Shown: positions 33,661 through 45,900 of the stretch, piece by piece | Layout of the letters: every line of letters starts with the position of its first letter | Position numbering within the stretch: position 1 is the stretch's first letter | DNA from: Pipra filicauda | Taxonomy: Eukaryota > Chordata > Aves > Passeriformes > Pipridae | NCBI RefSeq assembly: GCF_003945595.2 | Contig: NW_024104404.1 | Location: 238,523 to 302,522, forward strand | Direction: 5' to 3' | DNA length: 64,000 bases | Notes under the pieces: generated by a model | Database searches by the model: none | Seen by the model: the letters and a program-made list of their open reading frames with translations, nothing else | Told to the model about the DNA's origin: nothing | Made by a program: the position numbers and the translations under genes

Positions 33661-36354
33661 TATACACCTCCAGATTTATGGCCTTTCTTCTGTGTTCGAG
33701 TGCAGGTCCTTCTTTAAATGTAGACAGGCTGAAATCCTGAGCTTGGGTGCTACAGCACAGGGTACTAAAGCAGGTACCCATCCAGGGATGCTAAACAGAG
33801 AGGCAAGAACACAGTGAATTGTATAAACACATCCAAACCCACGAAAGTACAATTTTTCAGTAAGAAATTGTGAAAAACCAAGTGCTTGCTTCCCCATCTA
33901 GTGGTTATGTTCAGAAGGAAGAATGCTCCAGTAAATATTATCTGCTGGTCTCTGGAGGCTGGGGCTGTGTGCATGCAGTGTTCCAGTGAACTATAAGATC
34001 AAATACCACTAATGTGGTCTTCTGTGCTTTTGCACATTGATCCTATTCAGATGGACAAGGACTTGCAATTATAGCTGTCCATGTCCTCGTCCCCTTTTAC
34101 CTGCACAGCTCCTTTCAGACAGTCTTTTTTAGAATGAAAGAGATCAAATATATCACAGAACCACAGAAAGGTATAGAGAGGGCAAGACATTTTGTACTTT
34201 AAGTTGCTGCTTGGAACAAAGCTGACTTCAAAGTTAGGTCAGGTTATTCAGTCAAATTTGATCCAGCTAAATTTGAAACTCTCCAAGGTTGGAAAGTAAA
34301 GATGGATCACTGCTCAGTAACCCAGTGTCAGTGGTCTGTATGCCAGTACTGCTCCACCAGCTTGGGAAAGCACTTCAGGAAAACAAAATCCTGGAAAAGA
34401 AATGCTCCCATCCTGTCAGAGAATGGGTGTGCAGCTCCCTCTTTGTTTGCACACTGCAGAGGCTGCAGAGGAAGATGCTGCTTCCATTTCAGCTCTTAGG
34501 TTGTGCCAAACACAGGCTCAAACTGCCGGGGTCGGGGTCTCCCAGCAGTGCAGGGCGGTGAGTGAGATTTCTAAGCCTCTTATCTCAGCCCCTGAGCAGC
34601 CCCAGTTACTGACAGCTTTGCTCAGGCTTTCAGGCTCTAATGTCACGCAGAGCCCACACAAAGCTCCGAGGACACCAGCACACTGATCCGAGTCGTGGGC
34701 CCGTGTGCCTGGGAGGGTCACAGCTGAGGAGCAGCACTGACACTGCAAGAGAATCAGAGACGTGAACCTCAGGCTGGGAATGCTTCTGAGGCATTTCCTT
34801 GTGTTTGTAGGTGTGCTTAGTTGTCCCTGCACACATGCACTTTGCTGGAAATGAGACACAACTCGGAGCGACCCAGCTTGCTTCCTCCGAGAGAAAACAT
34901 CAGGGAGGTGATGATGGCTCAGTGACCCCACCATGGTGTTTTTAGCACTGTCCCAAGTCCTGTGTTTTGACATATCCCTTCAGCCCCTCGTGGCAAGCAA
35001 CACTTCCATTCCTCTGCTCTCCGGGCCTCATAAGCCTCCTTCTTGTTATCCCAGACCACCACCTAGTGGGTGCCTGAGATGCCACCACAGCCCAGGGAGA
35101 GGGCTACACCATGGCCCAGGGAGACCAGGCTGCTCTTGAGTGACCCTTAAGTGATGCCTGGATGAACAGAGCTGTGTGCCAGCAGGACACCATCGGAATT
35201 TCAGAGTTTCACTCGGCTGGGCTGTTTGTTACATGCAAAGCAATTAGCAGAAAAACCTTCCCCTTCACGTCAGTGGTGCCTTTCCTCATGCTTTTATAGG
35301 GTCTGCAGTTGAAACTGCATACAGCTCCTGGAAATGCTGAGTAAACCCCCAAATATTCCCTTTTTTTTATAAGCCAGATTCAGTTCTGCAATGTGTTGAG
35401 CATGTGAGTAGCTTCACTCGTGAATCAATCCACTGATAGGATGTATTGATCATTCCACCTTAGCAAGTATTTTACCCTGTAGGTTTTCCCACTGAAATCA
35501 TTGTAAATCCTTGCAGATGAGTCTACTAGAAACCACTGAATTTAATAACAGCCTGAAAAACTTCTGAAACTACACCAGATGCCAGTGAAAAGACAAGGCG
35601 TAGGCTGTGTGGTTGGTTGGTTCCTCAAAACTGTCAGGAGATGACTTCTTTCCTTACAGCTGGAGAAAGATTGATGGCTTTCCTTCCTCAGGGTAAAATC
35701 TATAATTCAGTCCTCCCAAAGGGGGAAACAAATGTTTCATGAGAAATCCCTCGCTGAGTTAGAACCTCTGAAAACATTAATGGTGGTAACCAGCATCACT
35801 GTCATGTTGAAGACCCTCACAACACCCTACGTGCAGCCATTAGTTTCCAGTGATGAACCTCTGCCTTCACATTGCTGGTTGGCTGAAATCAGGTCAACAG
35901 ATGTATTTTCTTTATTGTTGCAATTTCCAGCAAGTGTTTGAAGATACATGGCTTGGCCACTGCTCAGTAACCCAGTGTCATTAATACTGCAGTTTCTGAC
36001 TGAGGGCCAGGATGTCACAGGAGGTGTCATCTGCTGCAAGAGGGATCAGGACTTTTTAACAAAACATTCTGAAGAGGACCTACAGAAGACCCCAGAAATG
36101 GTCTGGCAGCTGGAAGAGCCTGTGACATTGGTCAGCTGAGTCTGCCATATGTCCTTGCTGCTGTTGAAGAAAGGAAGCCCCGTCCCTTCTAAACTTGCTG
36201 GTCCTTGCCAGCTCTCTCGTGCCATAAGGAATGAGTTCTCTGAGAGATGACCCCATCAGTGCAGGGACAAGTTAAAAATTCAGTTTCAGCTGGATCAGTT
36301 CCAGCAGAACCTGACTTACACAGTCCCAATTAATAATGGTTACTGTACCACTGA
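33661..36354. other. Intergenic sequence with a 23-bp direct repeat
   Basis: About 2.7 kb without genes. The 23-base string CACTGCTCAGTAACCC followed by AGTGTCA occurs at 34308-34330 and again at 35958-35980. Confidence 0.55.
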
Positions 36355-36430
36355 AAATCATAGAGGTGTGGCCAGAAGGGACCTCTGGAGGCCTCTGGTA
36401 CAACTTTCTGCTTGATCCAGGTCTGCCACC
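36355..36430 (-). mobile_element. Short CR1 3'-end scrap
   Basis: The plus strand reads AATCATAGAGGTGTGGCCAG, then AAGGGACCTCTGGAGGCCTC, matching a reverse-complemented CR1 terminus. Only the last few dozen bases survive. Confidence 0.55.
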
Positions 36431-36680
36431 AGAAGCAGACAAGATGTTATATCGACTGACCTACACGGTGTGAGGAGGTCCAGGTCACTGGTAGAGTGAG
36501 AGAGCTGGAAATGAGTTAGTGATTGCCTTCACTCTGCAGTGTCTTCACTCTAGAGTCCCTCTTTCTTTCCTTGCTGATGAATGCTATAGATCTAAATGCC
36601 ACCATCATGCTTTGAAACAACACTCTGTGAATCCTTCAGGGTCTGAGCTCATCTAAAAGTCTCAGAAAGCTTGTAACAGG

Positions 36681-36775
36681 GTGGGTTGGGTTTGGTTGTG
36701 AGGTTTTTTTGGGTTTTTTGGTTTTGCTGGGTTGGTGTTTTGTTGGTGGCGGTTTTTTTTTTTTTTTTTTTTTTT
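36681..36775. repeat. GT-rich low-complexity tract ending in T(23)
   Basis: A run of GGTTT/GGGTTTT-type repeats ends in 23 consecutive T residues at 36753-36775. It could be the complement of a degenerate poly(A) tail of a minus-strand retroposed sequence, but nothing recognisable lies beside it. Confidence 0.8.
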
Positions 36776-39053
36776 GAGAGCTCAGCCATGGAAAAATATT
36801 TAATTTGTCAAAGTCATAGTGACTTTTAGGCCATGTCCCTTTAGAAATGCTGACCTAACAATAGTACTAATCAGAAAGTATGGCATTTATAGTATCTTAA
36901 TGGCATGCACCCAAAATAGATTCTAGTTATATCAGCAAGTTGACAAGCTCACAGGGTACAGATAACTCTTGTAATTAATTTCTAAAAGTCACAGGAACTG
37001 TAAAGTTGGTGTGGGTGGAGTTTACTTTTTTATTGAAATAATAAAGTGCTAGAATCCCATTTATCCTGGTGTTATTATAGACTTACTTGAAGGTAAATTA
37101 AATCAGAATTTGGCTTCCCAACACTGTTAGGATAAAACTGTTAATTTTCCTCTCTTATGCTAATGATTCTGAGGAGTATGGGCTCTAATTAGAACATGAA
37201 TAGAGAGCACACTGTGACCTGCTGGTTCTTAAGGTCTAATGAGTGTAACTTTCTGAGGTACATTCTTTTTAAATCACTTCCCTCAAATAGGTCACATCAC
37301 TCACTATGCTGGTATCACACATTCATTAGAGAAGCTCAGGACAGTAATTCCTATAATTAAAGTTGCCCAACATTTTCATGATAAAAACATGTTCTTAATT
37401 TCTTATAGGTTTAACGGGCATTAATACTGGGAAGTGAAATTTTCTGTAATGGATATCTGTATCAGGATAAGGACCTAAATTAAAAATGTAATTATTGTTT
37501 TTTAGATACTCACACAGTGGGTAATTACTCTCACACCTTTTCAATATTAGTGTTTGGCTCAGTTTGTAGGACATGTCTGCTTTGGGACAGGAACTTAATT
37601 CCATAAAGACTGGAGCTAAATCAGCCATATAAATCATCCCTGAAAATTACAGTTCTTGTGTGAATAGAGACATGCCAATGCTTTTGGCTAAATTCTCTGC
37701 ACCAAATGTTCTCCAGGGAAGAGGCACAGACAAGGTCTGGACCCAGGCACAAACTCAGGCTGCCACGTGGACATCAGGCAGCTGCCAGCACTAGTGCTCA
37801 CCCCTGTCAGTTGGCAGTGGGCATGCACTGAAAAAAATCTTATGAAGCTGTTCAAACTTTCAGGTCATGATCAGAGGATATGCTAAAATCAGCTTTAAGT
37901 CAGCTGGGCTCAAATAAAAAGGGTTGCAGCCTGATGCCCAGAGTTTGAGTGGCACTGACTCTGATTTAGCAGCGTTGGTGCTCTCTGTTGCGTGCTGGGA
38001 CATCAGGTGTTCCAAGCCCTGGACCAAAGGCCTGCCTGCCACCTACTTTCTCCTTACTTTCTGTCCTGCCCACTCAGATTCCAGGCTCTGCACTGCTGGG
38101 TTGGTGATCTGTGCTGTCAGACCCCATCAGGTGCTTCCTGGATATTTTCTTGGCTGTTGTTAGTGGTCAAAACTTGCATTCAGCCTCTCAAAAGTTGTAT
38201 TTAGTCCCAGCTGCTGCTGTGGCTTTATCCACCATGATGAAAATCCTGTTCCTGCATATAAGACTACTGCCCAAAATTTTACACAAAGGGCATTGAGGTT
38301 GTTGTCCTTCTCACAGCTGCCTTGTGGACAGGATGTTCAATAGACAGTAATATGGCCCAGTCCTCTCAAAGTTTTTCCTCTTCAGGGAGCAAATGTGATG
38401 GTGCTCACTGAAGAGTTGACAGTTCAACCTCCCTTTTTAGCCTCCTTGCAGAGACTTTGTATCTGGCTTTGCATTCAAATACTTTGTATTCAGACTCTGC
38501 ACCAAACACAGAATAATTAATATTAATTATTAATTTCCTCGAATAATTTTCTCTGCTGTGTCCCCTTTATTTTAAATCTTGGATCCTCTCCAGAATTCAG
38601 ATGATCTGACTACTAGATTTTTTTTTTTTCTAGACAAACAATAATTTTCCAAATCTCTTCCCCACACTCAGTTCCAGAAAGGAGAATTTTCTGCTGAGAT
38701 GTAACCCCAATATTTCTGAAGCCCTGCTATGTGTCCCCCAGGTATCTGTGGATACCATGGCCAGAGCTTTACCCTCAGGGAAAACAGGAATGACTTGCTC
38801 AGGACCATGTAGCTTATTGACTAGTAGCAAGTTTATTTAAACCAGGAAGGATGACAGGACCCATCTTGGGTGAAAAGCAACACTCAATGGTATTTTTCTT
38901 CTGCCTTGATAGCCAAAGAGTAAGAGGTTAGAGAGAGTCTTTTGCTGCTTAAAGTGCCCCCTCGAATGCAGATGTGGCCTTCACTGATCTCCATTTAAAG
39001 ATGATGGAATGTGTTTGTTCAGTAACATCAGCCAGACTCTCTCTACTGTCACT
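36776..39053. other. Intergenic sequence, nothing recognised
   Basis: About 2.3 kb, AT-rich in its left half. No exon or mobile element was recognised. Confidence 0.5.
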
Positions 39054-39484
39054 CTGGGCAATATAAAGCCCTGGTGCACCCACATTTTGAGCAGTGTGCA
39101 CCGTTCTGTAGAGCTGGAAGTCACAGAGAACGGCAAATACTGATGTGTGGGATGGAGCAGCAGCCTCCCACAACTGAGGGTTTGAGTCTTTAGTCTGGAG
39201 AAAAGGCTCAGAAGGGTACGGTCCAGGATCTGAGGGAATGGCATGAAGCTGTGTCAGGGCAGGTTTAGGCTGGATCTCAAGGAAAGGTTCTTCCCCCAGG
39301 GGATGGTCAGACACTGACCAGGCTCCCCAGGGCAGTGGTCACGGCCCCAAGGCTACCAGAGCTCCAGGAGCATTTGGACAACGCTCTGAGGGACAGGGTG
39401 GGATTGTTGGGGTGTCTGTGCAGGGCCAGGAGTTGGACTGGATGATCCTTGTGGGTCCCTTCCAGCTCAGGATAATCCATGAGT
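39054..39484 (+). mobile_element. CR1 LINE 3' fragment next to the RANBP3 promoter
   Basis: Contains AGGTTTAGGCTGGATCTCAAGG, shortened here to the landmarks TTAGGCTGGATCTCAAGGAA, GGTTCTTCCCCCAGGGGATG, CACTGACCAGGCTCCCCAGG, GAGTTGGACTGGATGATCCT and GGGTCCCTTCCAGCTCAGGA. It ends immediately before the CpG island, so the repeat abuts the promoter. Confidence 0.9.
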
Positions 39485-39728
39485 CAATGTTCAGGCCGGC
39501 AGCGTCCCCGAGCAGCCGTTGCACGGGGATGGCTGCCCCGTGAGCCCGGCCGGGCTGCGGCACCGGGAACCGTTCACGTTCAGCTCACGGCCCGCTCGCC
39601 TGGGCCCTGCGGCCACGGAGGGGGGGAGAAGAGGCACGGAGACCCGAGGGAAGCGATCGGGCCCACGGGGGCCCCGTAACGGCCCGACACACGGGGACGG
39701 CGACTGGACTGCCCGAGAGAGGCCGCGG

Positions 39729-39770
39729 GGACCGAGACCGACCGTGAGGGGACCGAGACCGACCGTGAGG
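39729..39770. repeat. 21-bp tandem duplication in the CpG island
   Basis: The unit GGACCGAGACCGACCGTGAG plus G occurs twice in a row (39729-39749 and 39750-39770), about 160 bases upstream of the RANBP3 start codon. Confidence 0.95.
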
Positions 39771-39930
39771 GGACCGGATGCGGCCGGGCCAGACCCGCCG
39801 CCCGCCCCCCGCGCACGCGCGGTGCCGCCCCGGAGCCGCCGTCCATCGGCGCGTGCGCGGCGCGCGGGGCCCGCGGTGCGCGGCGCCGTCCGGCCGCGCG
39901 GTGCATTGTGGGCGCGGCCGAGGCAGTAAA

Positions 39931-39952
39931 ATGGCGGACCTGGCGAACGAAG
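39931..39952 (+). CDS. RANBP3: RANBP3 coding exon 1
   Basis: Encodes MADLANE plus one base. The ATG at 39931 sits in AAAATGGCGG, with A at -3 and G at +4. The donor is gtaggc at 39953. It is only 22 coding bases and was identified by its identity to the start of mammalian RanBP3. Confidence 0.95.
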
Positions 39953-42900
39953 GTAGGCGGGAGCTGCGGCCGCCGCTCCCCGGTCCGCGCCGGCCTCTCC
40001 GGCCCCGCGCTCAGCCCTGGCACCCCCGGCCCTGCGGTCCGCGCTTAGCGGCGCGCCCGGGCACGGGCCCGCCCTCGGGAGGGCCCTCTCCCCGCGGCCG
40101 CCTCGACCCCCGCGGGACGAGCGGCCGGACAAAGGGAGCGCCCGGCTGGGCCGCCGCGCTGTCCGCGGGGCGGGGGCCGGGCCGGGGCTGCGCCCGCAGG
40201 TGCCTCCCGCTGGGCGGTGGCCCCCGCGGGGGGGCGGGACGGTGCTCCCTGGGCGCGGACGGCGGGCCCGGTGCCGGGCACGGGCCCCGGGGGGGGCTCG
40301 GAGCCGCTTTGGGCCCCGCCTTGTCCAGGTGCTTTTAGACTCATTGTCCACAACTTTCGCACCGCTGTAAATCTCTCCTTCGCTTACACCCGTGTTAGTC
40401 TTTTCTCTAGCTGAGAGAATAATAGAACCGGTTATATAAAACGAGGTGAGGTATGATAATAGATGTGTTATTTTTTTGAGCTGAAAACCTCAAAAATCTG
40501 TTAGTAAAGTGGTTTGACTTTTTTTCTGAAGAGGATTAGGAGAACCTGGGCTGCACCACTGCAGGATTTGGGTATTCTGCCCCAAGGTGTGTACAGGGAT
40601 GTTTTAAGTGTCAGTGGGCATCTGTAGTTTGCCTTTGGGAATGACAAATGTCCCTCAGTGTTTTTGCAAAAGCCAGTTTGCCCTGGCTGTCTCTGTTTCT
40701 CGTTCTTCTCAGGTAATGAAAGAGGGGAAGAGATGCTTCAAGGGAGGTGAATGAAGAGATGCAAGGCCCCTTTTTCAAGACTGTTTCTTACATTTGAACT
40801 GTGCATCAGTGGCAGTTATGGCTCTGATATTTATATTAAACAACAGGAAGGAAATATCTGTGGTAGGTGCAGCCCTTGAAGTTGAGGCCTACAAGCAGCT
40901 GACAATACGACTGCATTTAAGTTATTTGACAAATCCTGTGATGCAGCATGTGTTGGGCTGTTGGCTTCCAGACTCAGGATGAGCTGTCAGTGCCCAAGGA
41001 GGGATGATAAGTGGTCTCAAGAATGGTAGTAGTCAAGTATGTGATGACTATTTGTGAGAAACTTAATGACAGTATTTACACAGTGTCATTATAATGACCT
41101 TACAATAAATTTTGATGGGTTATTATGTTCTTTTAGAACTAGAAGCTTGGGAATAGTTATCTTATGTCATAGAAGCCCTTCACTTTGCCTCCCCATTCTA
41201 CTGGGGAACATTAGGTTCACCAGTGAATTCCAAGTTACCAGTACTTATTGCATCTTTTGATGCCAACTTACCTCTATTTCTGCAGGGTCTTGTCTGGGAT
41301 GGAGGGGGGAAGTGTGATCCCATCCTTACTTTTTCATCTGATCTTTTTCTCTTCAGACCCTTTTCTGCCTCCAGTGACTTCCCTCACCTTCTAATCCTTT
41401 CAGTTTATATTTGCATCTCCTTCCCGAGTTGTCACCTTCATCCCTTTTGTTCTGTTTCTTCTTGCAATAAGAATGTGATACAATCTTTTGTAACATTTAA
41501 GCGAGATGAGCTGGCTTTGGACCTGTTGTCTCCTGCTCTTCTGGTATCATTGGCTGTTGTTAGTTTTCTTTCCTCCAGTTCCATTTTTGAGGCATATGTT
41601 CTTCGTGTAACAGTGGAAATACATGCATTTTCTGGAATTGGCATCTTTCTGCTGAAACTTGGTGAATTCTGTTGTCTTTCTCCTCGCCTTGTTTGCAGTC
41701 TGTCATGGTAAGGGTCTTCTCAGGTGGCTGTTTTCTCATCATTCTTAAACACTTCCATTTGTTTTATTTTTCCATTGTTGTAGGTGAATGTAGGTATTTT
41801 CATTTGAATATATGAAGTAAATATTTTGCTGCTGATAGCAAAATATTTTGCTAAAATATTCTTTGACTTTCTGCTTCGTACTGGTCTTCTCACGTCTGAA
41901 GTATTTGATAGCTAAATGTTCATGTTCACAAACCAAGTGTGGTTACAGCAAAGCTCTTAATGTTCCTTAATCTTGATTGATCTGTACAACAGAGCTGTCT
42001 CAATCATACTTCACTGTGAGGTGTGAAGCTAATTATCCTTTGACACACAGTAGACAGGAGTACCTAGAATGAGGTTTCAGCCATTCTTTCAGACTGTGTA
42101 GTGTGTTTGAACAATGGCTTTTCTTGTCTGTTCTCTTGTCTTACCCATTTGATTACTGCAGCAAACCTTCTCCTGCCCTTGAAAAGTTCTGGGTTTTGTG
42201 CTGTCTGCCTCCTCTCATTTTACTAATGCAGAGCTTTTTTAACCTGTTTCTTTTACCATGACACCCCTTTGTTTCAATTCACTAATTGGATTTTCTGTTT
42301 TCAACGGTATATTAGTTATCTTTACCTTCTAAGTTGATACCTCTCTTAGACTGCTGAATGTCTTAAATCACTGCTGAGCTGTCAGTACTGCCTCCCAGTA
42401 ATCATTCTGCTAATGTCCTTTAAGACTTCAAACTGTTTTAATGGATGGTCTTTCTGTGATAACTTTCTTCAAAGCTACAAGCAGTTCCTCTAATATGCTC
42501 ATAACTACTTTATTTTTTTTCATTCTAATTGTTCCTTGAATTTTTTCCATTCACTTGTCTTTCCTTTTTCTCTAGTGAGTTGGTGAAACTGTTCCCCTAC
42601 CTCTCTGTAGTGGAGTGATGGCCAGCTGTATCTTGACAGAAGAAGGTTGTTGGATTAAGGGGGTCCTCTACTGCAGAGAAGGGGGGTGAAGGATCCTAGT
42701 GCCACTTTCCAAAGAAGTTTGTACTGTGAAGTTTCATAGGAACAGATCCTGGTCTTGGTATTGCCCCTCATGATGAGAGGAGATCAGCTGCTAAGTGTGG
42801 AGCTGATGAAGAGGAGGAGAGAGTAACTTCTCCCCAGCTGTGTGAAGTTTGATCGACTTCGTTGCAAAGATTTAGTGACGTTGTGATAAAGGTTTTGGGG

Positions 42901-45900
42901 ACTGTCATTGTGAGGTTAATTATTGAAAACCAGGATTTTGGAATGGTAGGCACAATTATTACTTTTACTGCTGTATAAAGTGGTTACTGAATGCTCTTAG
43001 AAACTTTCTCTGAAGTCTTTGTTCTTTGGTGTTCTAGCTGGATCACGTCTTAAAACTGACACTTCACACAGGTGGCAGTGGAGTATCAAAGAGAACCAGC
43101 AGCTTCATGTCAGCCCTATAAATTTATGTGAACCCAAATGCTTTTCTCATTAACTTGCCACTAATACACAAGTAGTAATTTGCTTGTCTATAATTTGCTG
43201 GTGAAGCTGCACTCTAGCCAACAGGATCTCCTTGTATGGAGAACAAATTGCTTTATCTTTTCAGTAGCTGAACGGTGATACATCTTTTTCTCAGGGCTAA
43301 AATTTGATGGATGTTTTCACATTTCCCTTTCAGGAGGTGCCTGCAACTTTGCTTCACTTTATGAGGTCATTAAACTTACAGTTTATGATCATAACAGGTT
43401 TACTGTATGTAACTGCCTTAAATCAAATTAGAGGCTGGAGACCAGTGCTGTGGAAAGGGGCCTGGGGGTCCTGGTTGATGGCCAGTTGGCCATGAGTCAG
43501 CAGTGCCCTGGTAGCCAGGAGGGCCAACCATGTCCTGGGGGGCATCAGGCCCAGCATTGCTGGCTGGGCCAGGGAGGGGATTGTCCCACCCTGCTCTGCA
43601 CTGGTGTGGCAGAGTACATTTGGAGTCCTGGGGTCAGTTTTGGGTATCACAATATAAAAAAGATATTAAATTATTAGAGAGTATCCAAAGGAGAGCTACA
43701 AGGGTGAAGGGTCTGGAGGGGAAGCTCTGTCAGGAGTTGCTGAGGTCACTTGGTTTGTTCAGCCTGGAGAAGAGGAGATTGAGGGGAGATCTCATTGTGT
43801 CCTTCAACATCTGACCCCCCGAGGGGCAGCAGAGAGCCAAGTAGGAATCTCTTCATTCTCATGACCAGTGACAGGACTTGAGGAAGTGGCTGGAGCTGAG
43901 TTGGAGGAGGTTTAGGTTGGATATCAGGAGAAGGTTTTCCCCCAGAGGGTGGTTGGGCACTGAACAGGCTCCCCAGAACAGTGGTCACAGCACCAAGGCT
44001 GTCAGAGTTCAAGAAGTGCTTGGACAGTTCTCTCAGTCCCATGGTGGGGTTGTTGGGGTGTCCTGCACAGCACCAGGAGTTGGACTGGATGATCCTGATG
44101 GGTTCTGTGACTGTGTGAAGTGCACAGAAGGTGTGTGAACTGAAGCAGTTCCTTGCAGAGGAATCAGTGTCACTCCTGTGCCACACTTGTGTGATGCTTT
44201 TGGAGAAAGCATCAAAGAATTTGTGTTGTTACTTTGAGGGAAAAGGCAGCACTCACTACTCTCTCTAGAAACAAGACCCTTTTTTTTCCCCATGGTGACT
44301 TCAGATAAATTAGTGGGTGGAAAGTTAGGCTGACAAACATGTCTTAATAATTCACACCCAAACACCATAAAGAACTATTTCATTTACAAGATAGAGCTAT
44401 CTAAATGCTTTAATAACTTTTGTTAATGCTTTTTGGGAGTTCTTTATAAATATTTTACCTACATTGCAAAGTGTTTGGGCTCCCTCGGGGTTTTCTTCTT
44501 TCTGTCATGTGAAAATAAGCTACTTTTTTCCATTTTGGACTTGTGACATTTGCTTTATGTGAAGTTCCTGATCTAAAATTGTAAAATTACCTAATTTTGC
44601 AGAGGGTAACTTATTTCTATTAATGCCACAGGGGCTTGGAAAATGAAATAACACATGCTCTGCAAACACTTAAGACTTATGCTTTAAATGTGATGTAGGA
44701 AAATTTTATTTAATCTTAACTATTCAAGGGATTCTACCTTCCCAGCCAGCTGTGGAAATAACCTGCTAACTCATGCCATGGGAGACAAAAAAAAAAAGAG
44801 TTTGAACATGAACGAGAACATCTGATGTTTTACTTCATAAACAGCAACTTACCAAAGTTTTAAAAAGGAGGCAGAAGTTTCTCTTTTCCCGGTGTCATTT
44901 ATATTCACCATGACATCACTTGTGTGGTGTGGCCAGAAATGATCCAGTCACGTTGCTTGTTCTCTCTGACATGAAGTGTGGCTGGACTTTGCTTGTGGGG
45001 GCCTTTTTGCAGATCAGCTCATGGAGTGGCATCTTGGTCTTTGCTTTCAGTCTCTTTGTGGCTATTGAAAGAGAATCTTGTGTTCTTATCAACACCTTTG
45101 GAATTTTATGGTCCTGCAAATTGCCCGTATCTCTTAATACGTTGTATTTATCATGATTATTCTGCTCTTCATGGTGCAAATAAAATAATTAAGGTGAAAA
45201 AGACCCCAAGAACACTTTAGTGGCTTGCACTGTTCCCATAAGCATAATTAAACCTAACTTTGAACTTACATTTTTCTTGTCTCTCAGATAAACCTGATCA
45301 GGCTTAACAGGTGAGAAATTACCACTCTGAGTATATTCACTCAGTTAACACCCTACTTGCTTTTCTCCTTTTTATCACTCATTCATTGTTCACAGGGGTG
45401 GTACACTTTTTCCTCTCATTATAATGAGTTAAAGTCGAGCAGCAGTTTTCAACTTGTGTGCTTCTGTTGTTGGAGAGTGCTTTTGAGGTCCAGTCAAGGC
45501 CTTACTTGCCAGGAAGTTCCTCAGTGCTTTGTTTTTTTTTTTTTCCCCTGCCTCTCATGTAGTTTTCCATGTAATCAGGCACTATTGCATTTCTCACTGT
45601 AATTTGGAGTAAATTTAAAAAGAAGGTGTTTGAAACACTGTAGTTCTTAGCTCTAGAAAGAAATTCTCCTCTCAATAACCTGGCTACAGCAGTTCTGGTG
45701 AGGTGTTGAGAGTTGTTTTCGTGACGTGGGGCCTGCGCTCCTTCTAAAATTTAAAGATTAATGTGAGTCACCAAGATGTTTGGTGATCTGGGTTGCATGT
45801 GGTTTGAGGAGAGGCTGAAGGAACTGGGTTTGTTCAGCCTAGAGAAAAGAAGGCTTCAGAGAGGCACATTTGGAGCTTATCAGGGTCTGTGAGAAGGTCA

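Larger units (their letters stand above)
39500..40350 (+). promoter_or_regulatory. RANBP3: CpG-island promoter of RANBP3
   Basis: Very GC- and CpG-rich block centred on exon 1, in sharp contrast to the sequence on both sides. No TATA box is visible. NRF1-like sites GCGCACGCGC (39811-39820) and GCGCGTGCGC (39849-39858), a ZNF143-like GCATTGTGGG (39903-39912) and a YY1-like AAAATGGCGGA spanning the start codon (39928-39938) suit a housekeeping promoter. The transcription start is probably upstream of 39931 by a few tens of bases. Motif calls are by eye. Open frames of up to 286 codons here come from the lack of stops in CpG-rich DNA. Confidence 0.85.

Noticed and set aside
36681..36775. Poly(T) tract as the tail of a processed pseudogene on the minus strand
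   Set aside because: No coding similarity or target-site duplication is recognisable beside it.
39491..40351. 286-codon minus-strand frame in the CpG island
   Set aside because: CpG-rich DNA lacks stop codons; the Arg/Gly/Ala/Pro composition and antisense position over RANBP3 exon 1 argue against a gene.
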